A stretch of DNA of 64,000 nucleotides, from NCBI GenBank assembly GCA_039817385.1, contig JBCBVY010000002.1:62001-126000 (forward strand), read 5' to 3'. This document shows positions 1-7,695 of the stretch, piece after piece (position 1 is the first letter of the stretch; each line of letters opens with the position of its first letter). The DNA comes from JBCBCP01 sp039817385. GTDB taxonomy: Bacteria; Pseudomonadota; Alphaproteobacteria; Rhodobacterales; Rhodobacteraceae. Position numbers and translations under genes: made by a program. Under the pieces are notes generated by a model that worked only from the letters and a program-made list of their open reading frames with translations, was not told where the DNA came from and did not search any database.

Positions 1-1
1 A

Positions 2-235
2 ACCGGACAGGTTGATCCGTGGGTGTATCAGCGCATTTCGGAAACCTTTGTGCTGGATGACGAGATGCGCGCGCGCATTGCCGATCTGAACCCGACCGCG
101 GCGAGCCGGATGGCGGGGCGTCTGCTGGAGGCGTCGGATCGCGACTATTGGCAGCCAGATGCTCAGACGCTGGAAGCGCTGCAGGACGCGGCGGACCAGC
201 TTGAGGATCGGATGGAAGGGATCGCGGCGCAATGA
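2..235 (+). CDS. bchH: Magnesium chelatase subunit H, C-terminal end (partial)
   Basis: Only the last 77 codons are inside the window; the reading frame is open from base 2 and stops at 233-235. The visible peptide begins with TGQVDPWVYQRISETFV and continues with a charged helical tail, which resembles the C-terminus of BchH/CobN-type large chelatase subunits. BchH binds protoporphyrin IX and, with BchI and BchD (encoded at 10,420-13,067 here), inserts Mg2+, the first committed step of bacteriochlorophyll synthesis. Position directly before bchL-bchM-lhaA-puhA matches the conserved bchFNBHLM-lhaA-puh order of purple bacteria, which supports the call despite the short sequence. Confidence 0.88.
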   Translation, partial: TGQVDPWVYQRISETFVLDDEMRARIADLNPTAASRMAGRLLEASDRDYWQPDAQTLEALQDAADQLEDRMEGIAAQ

Positions 236-260
236 CCTTCTGTTTGTCCACTTTCGATCT

Positions 261-370
261 GTCGGAGTGGGGGGCTGTCAGGCGGCTATGCCGCCGCAAC
301 CCGGCAGCACATAGCAGCGCTATGTGCGAGAGGGCCCCCACACCCCCGGGATTTTTTGAAACAGAGAAGG
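261..370 (+). repeat. Structured intergenic element, copy A (in front of bchL)
   Basis: A 110-base block that recurs almost intact at 25,003-25,113. It holds an outer pairing GTGGGGG/CCCCCAC enclosing two perfect hairpins: GGCGGC-TAT-GCCGCC (281-295) and GCACATAGC-AGC-GCTATGTGC (307-327). A tail with CCCCCGGGAT, a T-run and GAAACAGAGAAGG follows. The copies differ by a compensatory A:T to C:G change in the second hairpin, so the fold itself seems to be kept. The rest of the 166-base bchH-bchL gap holds only the bchL ribosome binding site. Confidence 0.8.
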
Positions 371-401
371 CGCAATCCGCACCTTCAGGGAGGACAGTGC
401 G

Positions 402-1310
402 ATGAGTCCGTTGGATAGACAGCCCCCCGCTTTGCGCGCGACGCGTGGCCAGGATGGCGAAGGATCGGTGCAGGTGCATCAGGACAGCTCGATGAAGATC
501 GAGGGGGCCAAGGTATTCTCGGTCTACGGGAAGGGCGGGATTGGCAAGTCCACGACCTCCTCCAACCTGTCGGCGGCGTTTTCGATGCTGGGCAAGCGCG
601 TGTTGCAGATCGGCTGTGATCCCAAGCATGACAGCACGTTTACGCTGACCGGCAGCCTTGTGCCGACGGTGATCGACATCCTGAAAGAGGTCGATTTCCA
701 CCCCGAAGAGTTGCGGCCCGAGGATTTCGTCTTTGACGGTTTCAACGGTGTGAAATGCGTCGAGGCCGGTGGGCCGCCCGCGGGCACGGGCTGTGGCGGT
801 TATGTCGTGGGGCAGACCGTCAAGCTGCTGAAGCAGCATCACCTGCTGGATGACACCGATGTCGTGATCTTTGACGTGCTGGGCGATGTTGTCTGCGGCG
901 GCTTTGCCGCGCCCCTGCAGCATGCCGACCGCGCGCTGATCGTGACGGCAAATGATTTTGACAGCATCTACGCGATGAACCGGATCATCGCCGCGGTGCA
1001 AGCAAAGTCGAACAACTACAAAGTTCGGCTGGCGGGCTGCGTCGCGAACCGCTCCCGCGAGACGGACGAAGTGGATCGGTATTGTAAGACTGTCGGTTTT
1101 AACCGGATTGCGCATATGCCCGATCTGGACGCCATTCGCCGCTCGCGCCTGAAGAAGAAGACGCTGTTCGAGATGCCCGACGACCAAGAGATCGTCGACG
1201 TGCGCAAGGAATATATCCGGCTGGCCGAGACGCTTTGGAACGGGACCGAACCGCTCGCGCCCGCGCCGTTGGAAGACCGCCATATCTTTGAGCTTCTGGG
1301 CTTCGATTGA
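402..1310 (+). CDS. bchL: Light-independent protochlorophyllide reductase, iron protein BchL
   Basis: 302 residues. It is a NifH-like ATPase that passes electrons to BchN-BchB to reduce ring D of protochlorophyllide. The P-loop GKGGIGKS lies at about residues 43-50. The two cysteines that hold the inter-subunit 4Fe-4S cluster are C131 (in GTGCGGY) and C165 (in LGDVVCGGF), with the 34-residue spacing of the family. The start ATG at 402 follows GGGAGGAC with good spacing. The N-terminal 30 residues before the P-loop domain are typical of BchL and absent from NifH. The stop overlaps the bchM start. BchX (22,435) is the paralogue for the next reduction. BchN and BchB are not in the window and are probably to the left. 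Confidence 0.97.
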   Translation: MSPLDRQPPALRATRGQDGEGSVQVHQDSSMKIEGAKVFSVYGKGGIGKSTTSSNLSAAFSMLGKRVLQIGCDPKHDSTFTLTGSLVPTVIDILKEVDFHPEELRPEDFVFDGFNGVKCVEAGGPPAGTGCGGYVVGQTVKLLKQHHLLDDTDVVIFDVLGDVVCGGFAAPLQHADRALIVTANDFDSIYAMNRIIAAVQAKSNNYKVRLAGCVANRSRETDEVDRYCKTVGFNRIAHMPDLDAIRRSRLKKKTLFEMPDDQEIVDVRKEYIRLAETLWNGTEPLAPAPLEDRHIFELLGFD

Positions 1311-1990
1311 TGCAGTACGACCGCACATTGGCACGGGTCGAAACCTATTTCGACAAGACAGCGACCCAGGTTTGGGAGCGTCTGACATCAGACGCGCCGG
1401 TCAGCCGTGTGCGGGAAACCGTGCGGGCGGGCCGGGACCAGATGCGGGCGATCATGCTGTCGCGCGTGCCCGAAGACCTTACCGGGCTGCGGGTGCTGGA
1501 TGCCGGGTGTGGTGCGGGGCAGATGACGGCAGAGCTGGCCGAACGCGGGGCAACCGTGGTTGCGGTGGATATTTCGCCCTCGCTGGTCGACGTGGCGGAG
1601 CGGCGGCTTGATCCGGCGCTGCGGTCGCAGGTGACGTTCCGCTCTGGCGATATGCTCGACCCGGCACTGGGTGCGTTTGACTACGTGCTGGCGATGGACA
1701 GCCTGATTTACTACGGCGCGGAGGACATCGGACAGGCGTTGAAAACCCTGACCAATCGCACATCGGGTGCCGTGGTCTTTACTGTCGCCCCGCGGACCCG
1801 TCCGCTGATGGCAATGTGGTACGCGGGCAAGCTTTTTCCACGCTCTGATCGTTCCCCGGTTATGATCCCGCATGCGTTAGAGCCTATCCAGGCGGCTTCC
1901 AGTGCCGCTGGCGTTGCCGAGATGGTGCGACCCGTCGAGCGCGTCAGCAGCGGGTTCTACATCTCTCAGGCGATGGAGGTGCGCGTATGA
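1310..1990 (+). CDS. bchM: Mg-protoporphyrin IX O-methyltransferase
   Basis: 226 residues from the ATG at 1310, which shares one base with the bchL stop (TGATG); a TTG three bases upstream is the alternative. It is an S-adenosylmethionine-dependent methyltransferase that esterifies the C13 propionate of Mg-protoporphyrin IX, preparing the substrate of AcsF. SAM motif I is visible as VLDAGCGAGQM at about residues 61-71, followed by an acidic residue after the next strand (VVAVDIS). Length and the bchL-bchM-lhaA context are standard. The gene is probably translationally coupled to both neighbours, since its stop overlaps the next start as ATGA. Confidence 0.96.
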   Translation: MQYDRTLARVETYFDKTATQVWERLTSDAPVSRVRETVRAGRDQMRAIMLSRVPEDLTGLRVLDAGCGAGQMTAELAERGATVVAVDISPSLVDVAERRLDPALRSQVTFRSGDMLDPALGAFDYVLAMDSLIYYGAEDIGQALKTLTNRTSGAVVFTVAPRTRPLMAMWYAGKLFPRSDRSPVMIPHALEPIQAASSAAGVAEMVRPVERVSSGFYISQAMEVRV

Positions 1991-3408
1991 GCCTTGCCCG
2001 CGTGCCTGCCCGGTTCCTGCCTTTTGCCGATGCCGCCTCGGCAAGCCTGCCAATTGGGCAGCTGTTGCGCCTGTCGCTGTTCCAGGTGTCTGTGGGGATG
2101 GCGACCGTCATGCTGCTGGGCACCCTGAACCGAGTGATGATCGTCGAGCTGTCGCTGCCCGCGATGCTGGTTGCGTTGATGATCGCACTGCCGGTGCTGA
2201 TCGCGCCGTTTCGCGCGCTGCTCGGGTTCCGATCAGACACGTACCGCTCGGCGATTGGCTGGAAGCGGGTGCCATACATCTGGTTCGGCTCGCTCTGGCA
2301 GTTTGGCGGACTGGCCGTGATGCCCTTTGCCCTGCTGGTGCTGGGCGGTGACGTTTATCACGAGATACCGTTTGCGGGTGAGGTGCTGGCCGCGCTGGCT
2401 TTCCTGATGACGGGACTGGGCCTGCACATGACGCAGACCGCGGGCCTTGCGCTGGCATCTGACAGGGCCACCGAAGAAACGCGGCCCCGCGTTGTCGCCT
2501 TGCTTTACGTGATGTTCCTGGTCGGCATGGGGATCAGTGCGCTGATCATTGGCACCTTGCTGGCGGATTATTCGGATCTGCGCCTGATCCGCGTGGTGCA
2601 GGGGGCGGCGGTTGCCGGTGTCCTTCTGAACCTGATCGCGCTGTGGAAGCAGGAAAGCCTGCGCCCCATGACGCGCGAGGAGCGCGCGGCGGATCGGCCG
2701 CTGTTCCGGGATGCCTGGGCTGATTACATGGCCGGCGGCAAGGCGGGTCGGCTACTGGCCTGCGTTTTTGTCGGCACGATGGCCTTCAACATGCAGGATG
2801 TTCTGCTGGAGCCTTACGGTGGTGAGGTTCTGGGGCTGAGCGTTTCGGCGACAACCATGCTGACCGCGCTTTGGGCGGTCGGTGCGCTCATTGGTTTTGC
2901 CTGGGCCGGGGCGCGGCTGGCGCGTGGGTCCAACGCATACCGGCTCGCGGGCGGCGGGATCCTCGCGGGTGTCTGGGCCTTCTCGCTCGTGATCTTTTCG
3001 CACCCGATGCAGGCGCAGAGTCTGTTTTATGCCGGTGCCGCGCTGATCGGTTTTGGTGGCGGGCTTTTTGCCGTGTCCACGCTGACCGCTGCGATGACCA
3101 TGTCCGAAGGCACCGCTGGACGCGGCCTTGCGCTGGGCGCGTGGGGTGCGGCGCAGGCGACGGCGGCTGGGGTGGCCATCGCCCTTGGTGGCGCGCTGCG
3201 CGACTGGATCAACGGCATCGCAACCTCCGGACAGTGGGGCGAGGCGCTGAACTCGCCCGCCACCGGCTATTCTTTCGTTTACCACCTCGAGATTGGCTTC
3301 CTGTTTGCCACGCTCGTGATCCTGGGCCCGCTCGTGCGCCATAGCGGCCCCATCCCTGAACCGGAAAACCGTCCCCAAGCCCTCGGGCTGGCCGATTTTC
3401 CGACATGA
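1987..3408 (+). CDS. lhaA: Light-harvesting 1 assembly protein LhaA (PucC/BCH2 family)
   Basis: 473 residues, very hydrophobic, with about twelve membrane-spanning stretches in the MFS-like fold of the PucC/LhaA/Bch2 family. Family members bind bacteriochlorophyll or chaperone LH alpha/beta polypeptides; LhaA is the one needed for LH1. The call as LhaA rather than PucC rests on position between bchM and puhA and on the N-terminal sequence (LGTLNRVMIVEL, then GFRSDTYRSAIGWKRVPYIW, a family signature). The start ATG at 1987 overlaps the bchM stop as ATGA. No pucBA genes are in the window, so whether LH2 exists cannot be judged. Confidence 0.94.
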   Translation: MSLARVPARFLPFADAASASLPIGQLLRLSLFQVSVGMATVMLLGTLNRVMIVELSLPAMLVALMIALPVLIAPFRALLGFRSDTYRSAIGWKRVPYIWFGSLWQFGGLAVMPFALLVLGGDVYHEIPFAGEVLAALAFLMTGLGLHMTQTAGLALASDRATEETRPRVVALLYVMFLVGMGISALIIGTLLADYSDLRLIRVVQGAAVAGVLLNLIALWKQESLRPMTREERAADRPLFRDAWADYMAGGKAGRLLACVFVGTMAFNMQDVLLEPYGGEVLGLSVSATTMLTALWAVGALIGFAWAGARLARGSNAYRLAGGGILAGVWAFSLVIFSHPMQAQSLFYAGAALIGFGGGLFAVSTLTAAMTMSEGTAGRGLALGAWGAAQATAAGVAIALGGALRDWINGIATSGQWGEALNSPATGYSFVYHLEIGFLFATLVILGPLVRHSGPIPEPENRPQALGLADFPT

Positions 3409-3433
3409 CCCTGCCCATGAGAGGACTAAAAAC

Positions 3434-4204
3434 ATGACCGGGACATTCTTTGGCGAATTCGACTTGGCGAGCCTGTCGCTATGGCTCTTCTGGGGCTTTT
3501 TCGCCCTGCTGATCATTTACATCCAGCGCGAGAATATGCGCGAAGGCTACCCCCTTGAAGATGACGACGGGAACGAGGCGCCAAACCAGGGCCTTTACCC
3601 CGTGCCCGAGGACAAGACGTTTAAGCTGCCGCACGGGCGCGGCGAGGTTACGGTGCCCTCCGGTCAGAACCCCGAGCGCACGAACCTTCCGCTCAAGCGG
3701 ACGGCGCTGACCGAAGGGCAGCCGCTGGAGCCGACGGGCGATCCCATGCTGGACGGGGTTGGTCCTGCCTCCTGGGCGCCGCGCCGCGATGTGCCGGAAC
3801 TGGACGGTCACGGCCATCCCAAGATTGTCCCGATGAGCGCGAATGAAGCCTTCCGCCACGCAGCGGGTCGTGATCCGCGCGGTCTGCCGGTGATGTCGGG
3901 CGACAACGAGGTCGTTGGCAAGGTGACCGACATGTGGATCGACGAGCCGGAACAGCTGGTCCGCTACCTCGAGTTTGAACTCGACCCCAAATGGGGCAGC
4001 GGCAGCCGCCTCGTGCCGATGACGATGGCCCGGATCAAGTCGAACCAGGTCAAGATCAACTCGATCTACGGCAAACACTTTGCGACCGTTCCGACCATTG
4101 CAAGCCCGCGGCAGGTCACCCTGCTCGAGGAGGACAAGATCGGCGGCTACTACGCTGGCGGCCACCTCTATGCGGATGCGAGCCGCCAGGACCCGCAGCT
4201 TTAA
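3434..4204 (+). CDS. puhA: Photosynthetic reaction centre H subunit
   Basis: 256 residues. The N-terminus has the single membrane helix of RC-H (LASLSLWLFWGFFALLIIYI, about residues 13-32), followed by the REGYPLE motif. The large cytoplasmic beta-rich domain includes the PRC-barrel segment around GLPVMSGDNEVVGKVTDMW. RC-H caps the L/M core and shapes proton delivery to QB. The gene follows lhaA by 25 bases and has a GAGG ribosome binding site. It belongs with pufL and pufM encoded 23 kb away in the same cluster. Confidence 0.98.
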   Translation: MTGTFFGEFDLASLSLWLFWGFFALLIIYIQRENMREGYPLEDDDGNEAPNQGLYPVPEDKTFKLPHGRGEVTVPSGQNPERTNLPLKRTALTEGQPLEPTGDPMLDGVGPASWAPRRDVPELDGHGHPKIVPMSANEAFRHAAGRDPRGLPVMSGDNEVVGKVTDMWIDEPEQLVRYLEFELDPKWGSGSRLVPMTMARIKSNQVKINSIYGKHFATVPTIASPRQVTLLEEDKIGGYYAGGHLYADASRQDPQL

Positions 4205-4240
4205 CCCCTTCCCGCAACCCAATCCAAGAGGACGTGCGCT

Positions 4241-4867
4241 ATGCCTCATGATGACTTTGCCGTTGAACCAATCCCGGGCCTGCCAGAGGCACCGCCCGCC
4301 GGAGAGGAGATCCTGTGGCAGGGACGGCCCGCGACATGGGCGCTGGCGCGTGAGGCGCTGAATATCGGTTGGGTTGCGGGCTACTTTGCCCTGCTAACGG
4401 TCTGGCGGTTTGTGTCCGTGGTGGACCTGATGCCGCTGGGTCAGGCCATTGCCGCGGCGCTGCCAATGGTCATCATCGGCGCGGTGGCGTGTCTGCTTCT
4501 GTTGGCAATGGCCTGGGTGCAGGCGCGTTGTACGATGTACACCGTGACGTCATCGCGGGTTGCGATGCGGATTGGTGCGGCGCTGACGCTGACGCTGAAC
4601 ATTCCCTACACGCAGGTGGCCAATGCCGTTCTGGACCTGCGCAAAGGCGGGACGGGGACAATCGCGCTTGAGACGATGGGCAAGAGCCGCCTGTCTATCT
4701 TTGTGATCTGGCCGCACGCGCGCCCGTGGCGGTTCAACCCGACCCAGCCCGCGCTGCGCTGCATCCCGGACGCGGAACGCGTTGCCGCGCTGATTGCGGA
4801 TGCCGCAGAGGCGCGCATTTCCGTGCCGCAGGTCGCGCGGACCCCTGAACCGATTGCGGCGGAGTGA
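4241..4867 (+). CDS. puhB: Photosynthetic complex assembly protein PuhB
   Basis: 208 residues, about three membrane segments (for example WVAGYFALLTVWRF near 45-58 and MVIIGAVACLLLLAMAW near 76-92) followed by a PH-like domain that starts at TMYTVTSSRVAMRIG. The family is needed for efficient reaction-centre and LH1 assembly. The N-terminal EEILWQGRP motif is characteristic. The gene lies 36 bases after puhA and its stop overlaps or nearly abuts the puhC start, consistent with one puh operon. Confidence 0.94.
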   Translation: MPHDDFAVEPIPGLPEAPPAGEEILWQGRPATWALAREALNIGWVAGYFALLTVWRFVSVVDLMPLGQAIAAALPMVIIGAVACLLLLAMAWVQARCTMYTVTSSRVAMRIGAALTLTLNIPYTQVANAVLDLRKGGTGTIALETMGKSRLSIFVIWPHARPWRFNPTQPALRCIPDAERVAALIADAAEARISVPQVARTPEPIAAE

Positions 4868-4872
4868 GCGCG

Positions 4873-5346
4873 ATGACCACACAAACCAACCCCCGTATGC
4901 GCGCCCCCGAAGCGGAGCTTGTCCCGCGCTTCATGCAGCGGCTGCTGGTCGCGCTGGTTGTCGCGGTTTTGGCCTTGGTAACGATTGCCCGCCTGACGGA
5001 TCGGCCCGTCACCTCAACCCCCGCCGATACGCCTGTGATCGCGGAGCGTATCTTGTTCCTGTCGGGCAAAGCCGATGGATCGGCGCGGGTGATGGACGAG
5101 AACGGCGCCGTCATTGCGGATTTCGGACCGGACAAGGGCGGCTTTGTCGCCGGAATTCAACGCGTGCTCGACCGCGAGCGCGCCAAGATCGGGGCCGACG
5201 CCGCCGCGCCCGTCCTTCTTCAACTGCGCGAGGGCAATCGCCTGTCGCTGGCCGACCCCGCAACGGGCTGGTCGGCGGAGCTGATGGGCTTTGGCGCTGA
5301 CAATACCAGGACCTTCGCCAGGCTCCTGGCCCCACCCACGCAGTAG
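4873..5346 (+). CDS. puhC: Photosynthetic complex assembly protein PuhC
   Basis: 157 residues from the ATG at 4873, which has GGAG eight bases upstream. A GTG at 4864 that overlaps the puhB stop (GTGA) is an equally plausible coupled start and adds three residues. One N-terminal membrane anchor (LLVALVVAVLALVTIARL) is followed by a periplasmic domain. PuhC promotes RC-LH1 core assembly in Rhodobacter. The sequence is poorly conserved across the family, so the call relies on the order puhA-puhB-puhC plus topology and length (about 160 residues). Confidence 0.9.
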   Translation: MTTQTNPRMRAPEAELVPRFMQRLLVALVVAVLALVTIARLTDRPVTSTPADTPVIAERILFLSGKADGSARVMDENGAVIADFGPDKGGFVAGIQRVLDRERAKIGADAAAPVLLQLREGNRLSLADPATGWSAELMGFGADNTRTFARLLAPPTQ

Positions 5347-5361
5347 AAAGGAAGCCAACCT

Positions 5362-5658
5362 ATGGGACTGCTGACACGAGAAGTTGAACGGGCGCCCTGC
5401 ACCGTCGAGATCAGCCACAAATTCGAAAGCCTGCACGCTCATGTGCGCTTCAACAACGGCGCTGTCGTCTACCCGGGCGACGAGGTGCAGGTGCAGGGGC
5501 CAGAGATTATGGCGCCGTTCGGTGAGATCGTGACCGAGGACCGCGAAGCGATCATCACGCGCGCGTCGGGGCTCGAGCGCCTGTGGACCCGGCTGACCGG
5601 CGATCTGGAAGTGATGGAGCTGTGCGAATTCTCCTTCTCTGAGGAGGTAACGCTGTGA
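5362..5658 (+). CDS. Conserved small protein of the puh-acsF region, function unknown
   Basis: 98 residues, soluble, no signal peptide and no membrane segment. The sequence (MGLLTREVERAPCTVEISHK, then a beta-rich acidic body with NNGAVVYPGDEVQVQGPEI) does not match an enzyme family I can name. A gene of this size between puhC and acsF is a regular feature of Rhodobacteraceae photosynthesis clusters, usually labelled hypothetical. Its stop overlaps the GTG start of acsF (GTGA), so the two are probably translated together. A role with AcsF or in RC assembly is inference from that coupling only. Confidence 0.85.
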   Translation: MGLLTREVERAPCTVEISHKFESLHAHVRFNNGAVVYPGDEVQVQGPEIMAPFGEIVTEDREAIITRASGLERLWTRLTGDLEVMELCEFSFSEEVTL

Positions 5659-6797
5659 ATATTCAAAATCCGCGCGCCTCCGGCGCGACGAACGTTCAGA
5701 CCGGAAAACACACCGCCGATGCGACATCCGTCGAAGAGGGCCTCGCCATCGCGCAGGCGCAGGACGAACAGTTCACATCTGAATTCGCAACAGAGACGGC
5801 GATGCAGAACACCCTGCTCACGCCCCGGTTTTACACCACGGACTTTGATGAGCTGGACGCGATCAACGTCGATGGTATTCGCGAAGAGTGGGATGCGCTG
5901 ATCGCTCAGATGGAAGCGGACCCGAACAAGGGCCATTTCAAGAAGAACGAGGACTGGGATACCGTCGATTGGGACGGGAAGGACCCGGCGCTGAAGAAGG
6001 AGTTCATCGACTTCCTGATCAGCTCCTGCACGGCGGAATTCTCCGGTTGCGTCCTTTACAAGGAAATGAAGCGGCGCGGCTCCAACAAGGACATCACGCA
6101 GCTTTTCCAGCTGATGGCGCGGGATGAGGCACGGCACGCTGGTTTCATCAACGACGCGCTGCGCGAGGCGGGCCTGCGGGTGAACCTTGGGTTCCTGACC
6201 CAAAAGAAGAAGTACACCTACTTCCGGCCGAAGTTCATCTATTACGCGACCTACCTCAGCGAAAAGATCGGCTACGCCCGCTACATCACCATCTTCCGGC
6301 ATCTGGAGGCGAACCCGCAGCATCGGTTCCACCCGATCTTCAAATGGTTCGAGGAGTGGTGCAATGACGAGTTCAGCCACGGTGAGGCCTTTGCCCTGCT
6401 GATGAAGACCGATCCGAAGCTGACCTCCGGCATCAACGTCTGGTGGATCAAGTTCTTCCTGACGGCCGTCTACGCGACGATGTACGTGCGCGACCATCAG
6501 CGGCCCGCCTTTCACAAAGCGCTGGGCGTGGACCCGGACTGGTACGCGCATGAGGTGTTCACAAAAACCTCGAAGCTGTCGGAGCAGATATTCCCGATCA
6601 CGCTGGACATCGACCACCCGCGTTGGCAGCGGGGGCTGGAGCGGTTGCAGAAGGCGAATGTCGACATGGCAAACGCGCGTGGGCTGAAGAAGCTAGGCGC
6701 GCAGATGCGTGCGGCGGCGGCATTCGTGTCGCTCTACACGATCCCTGCGAAAAAACATCAGGTGCCTGCGCAAACGCGGCTGGAGCCTGCATATTGA
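5655..6797 (+). CDS. acsF: Aerobic Mg-protoporphyrin IX monomethyl ester oxidative cyclase
   Basis: 380 residues, GTG start at 5655 with GAGGAGG seven bases upstream and a GTGA overlap with the preceding gene. It is a diiron enzyme that uses O2 to form the isocyclic ring E of chlorophylls. Diiron ligand motifs are seen as AEFSG (E128), DEARHAG (157-163) and NDEFSHGE (237-244). The O2-dependent enzyme suits an aerobic phototroph; the anaerobic radical-SAM cyclase BchE is not in the window. In Rhodobacter-type systems a small partner protein (BciE) is needed; the 98-residue gene just upstream does not obviously resemble it. Confidence 0.97.
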   Translation: MNIQNPRASGATNVQTGKHTADATSVEEGLAIAQAQDEQFTSEFATETAMQNTLLTPRFYTTDFDELDAINVDGIREEWDALIAQMEADPNKGHFKKNEDWDTVDWDGKDPALKKEFIDFLISSCTAEFSGCVLYKEMKRRGSNKDITQLFQLMARDEARHAGFINDALREAGLRVNLGFLTQKKKYTYFRPKFIYYATYLSEKIGYARYITIFRHLEANPQHRFHPIFKWFEEWCNDEFSHGEAFALLMKTDPKLTSGINVWWIKFFLTAVYATMYVRDHQRPAFHKALGVDPDWYAHEVFTKTSKLSEQIFPITLDIDHPRWQRGLERLQKANVDMANARGLKKLGAQMRAAAAFVSLYTIPAKKHQVPAQTRLEPAY

Positions 6798-6889
6798 TGG
6801 CTCTTTGTACCCCCCTTTCCGGGAAAGCGACGCGCTTTCCATCCGCGCGGGTTTCCGCGTCGGAAACCCTGTTGGCGTGTGCGCAGTGA
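6797..6889 (+). other. Possible 30-codon coupling mini-ORF between acsF and puhE
   Basis: An ATG at 6797 shares one base with the acsF stop (TGATG). The frame runs 30 codons (MALCTPLSGKATRFPSARVS and on) to a TGA at 6887-6889. That stop overlaps the proposed GTG start of puhE at 6886 (GTGA). The double overlap would let ribosomes pass from acsF to puhE through the two hairpins described next. The peptide resembles nothing I know, so a chance frame is possible. Confidence 0.4.
6822..6869 (+). promoter_or_regulatory. Two tandem perfect hairpins between acsF and puhE
   Basis: GGAAAGCG-ACG-CGCTTTCC (6822-6840, 8-bp stem) is followed nine bases later by GGGTTTCCG-CGT-CGGAAACCC (6849-6869, 9-bp stem). 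Neither is followed by a T-run, so they are unlikely to be plain terminators. They could set relative mRNA stability or reduce read-through into puhE-hemA. Confidence 0.65.
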
Positions 6890-7695
6890 GCCCGTGGATC
6901 GCAGCCTTCATTGCGTTGTTCGTCTGGTGGTTCTCCACCGGGACGATCCTGATGGCTGTGAAATACGCGGACCTTTCGGGTGGCGCGGCCCCGCGCAGCG
7001 CCACCCTTTTGGGCCTGCCGCTGCTCGCGCTCGGCATTTTCGGCGCGTGGTGGTCCTTTCCGCAAGAAACCATCTTGGGCGTCTACGTTGCTTTCCTGTC
7101 CGCGCTGGCCATCTGGGGCTGGATCGAGCTGGCCTTTCTGACGGGCGTGATCACGGGGCCGAACGACTATGATCTACCACCGGGCGTCACCGGCGGGGAG
7201 CGGTTCATCCGCGCGTGGGGCACGCTGGCCTATCATGAAATGTTGCTGGTGACGGCCCTGATCGGCCTGTTTCTGGTAGGTGGGGACGCGCCCAACGCCT
7301 TCGCACCGTGGACCTTTGCGGTGCTGTTCTTCGCCCGTGTCAGCGCAAAGCTGAACCTGTTCTTCGGTGTGCCGCGCATCAACGTGGATTTCCTGCCCAA
7401 AGCGCTTGGCCACCTGCCCAGCCATTTCCGCATTCGCCCGATGAACTGGCTTTTCCCGCTTTCGGTCACCGCGTTGACCTTTGCCGCCGCTTGCTGGCTC
7501 GAACGGCTCTATGCGGCGGATACACCCGGCGCGATCACGGGCTTTGCCTTGCTGACGGCGCTCACCATCCTCGCTCTGGTGGAGCATTGGGTGATGGTCC
7601 TGCCTATTCCGGACGAGAAACTCTGGCGCTGGATGTTACCCGCGCCCAAACCAACGCAGAACACGATCAACGAAGGGGGACATCATGGACTTTGA
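6886..7695 (+). CDS. puhE: Photosynthetic complex assembly protein PuhE
   Basis: 269 residues from the GTG at 6886 (VSPWIAAFIALFVWWFSTG). The frame is open further upstream, but the family begins at this SPW motif and the upstream part reads like non-coding sequence. Seven or so hydrophobic segments make it an integral membrane protein of the DUF3623 family, long known as orf274 in Rhodobacter capsulatus and linked to photosynthetic complex levels. No clear ribosome binding site precedes the GTG; coupling through the upstream mini-ORF is possible. The stop overlaps the hemA start by 11 bases. Confidence 0.9.
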   Translation: MSPWIAAFIALFVWWFSTGTILMAVKYADLSGGAAPRSATLLGLPLLALGIFGAWWSFPQETILGVYVAFLSALAIWGWIELAFLTGVITGPNDYDLPPGVTGGERFIRAWGTLAYHEMLLVTALIGLFLVGGDAPNAFAPWTFAVLFFARVSAKLNLFFGVPRINVDFLPKALGHLPSHFRIRPMNWLFPLSVTALTFAAACWLERLYAADTPGAITGFALLTALTILALVEHWVMVLPIPDEKLWRWMLPAPKPTQNTINEGGHHGL

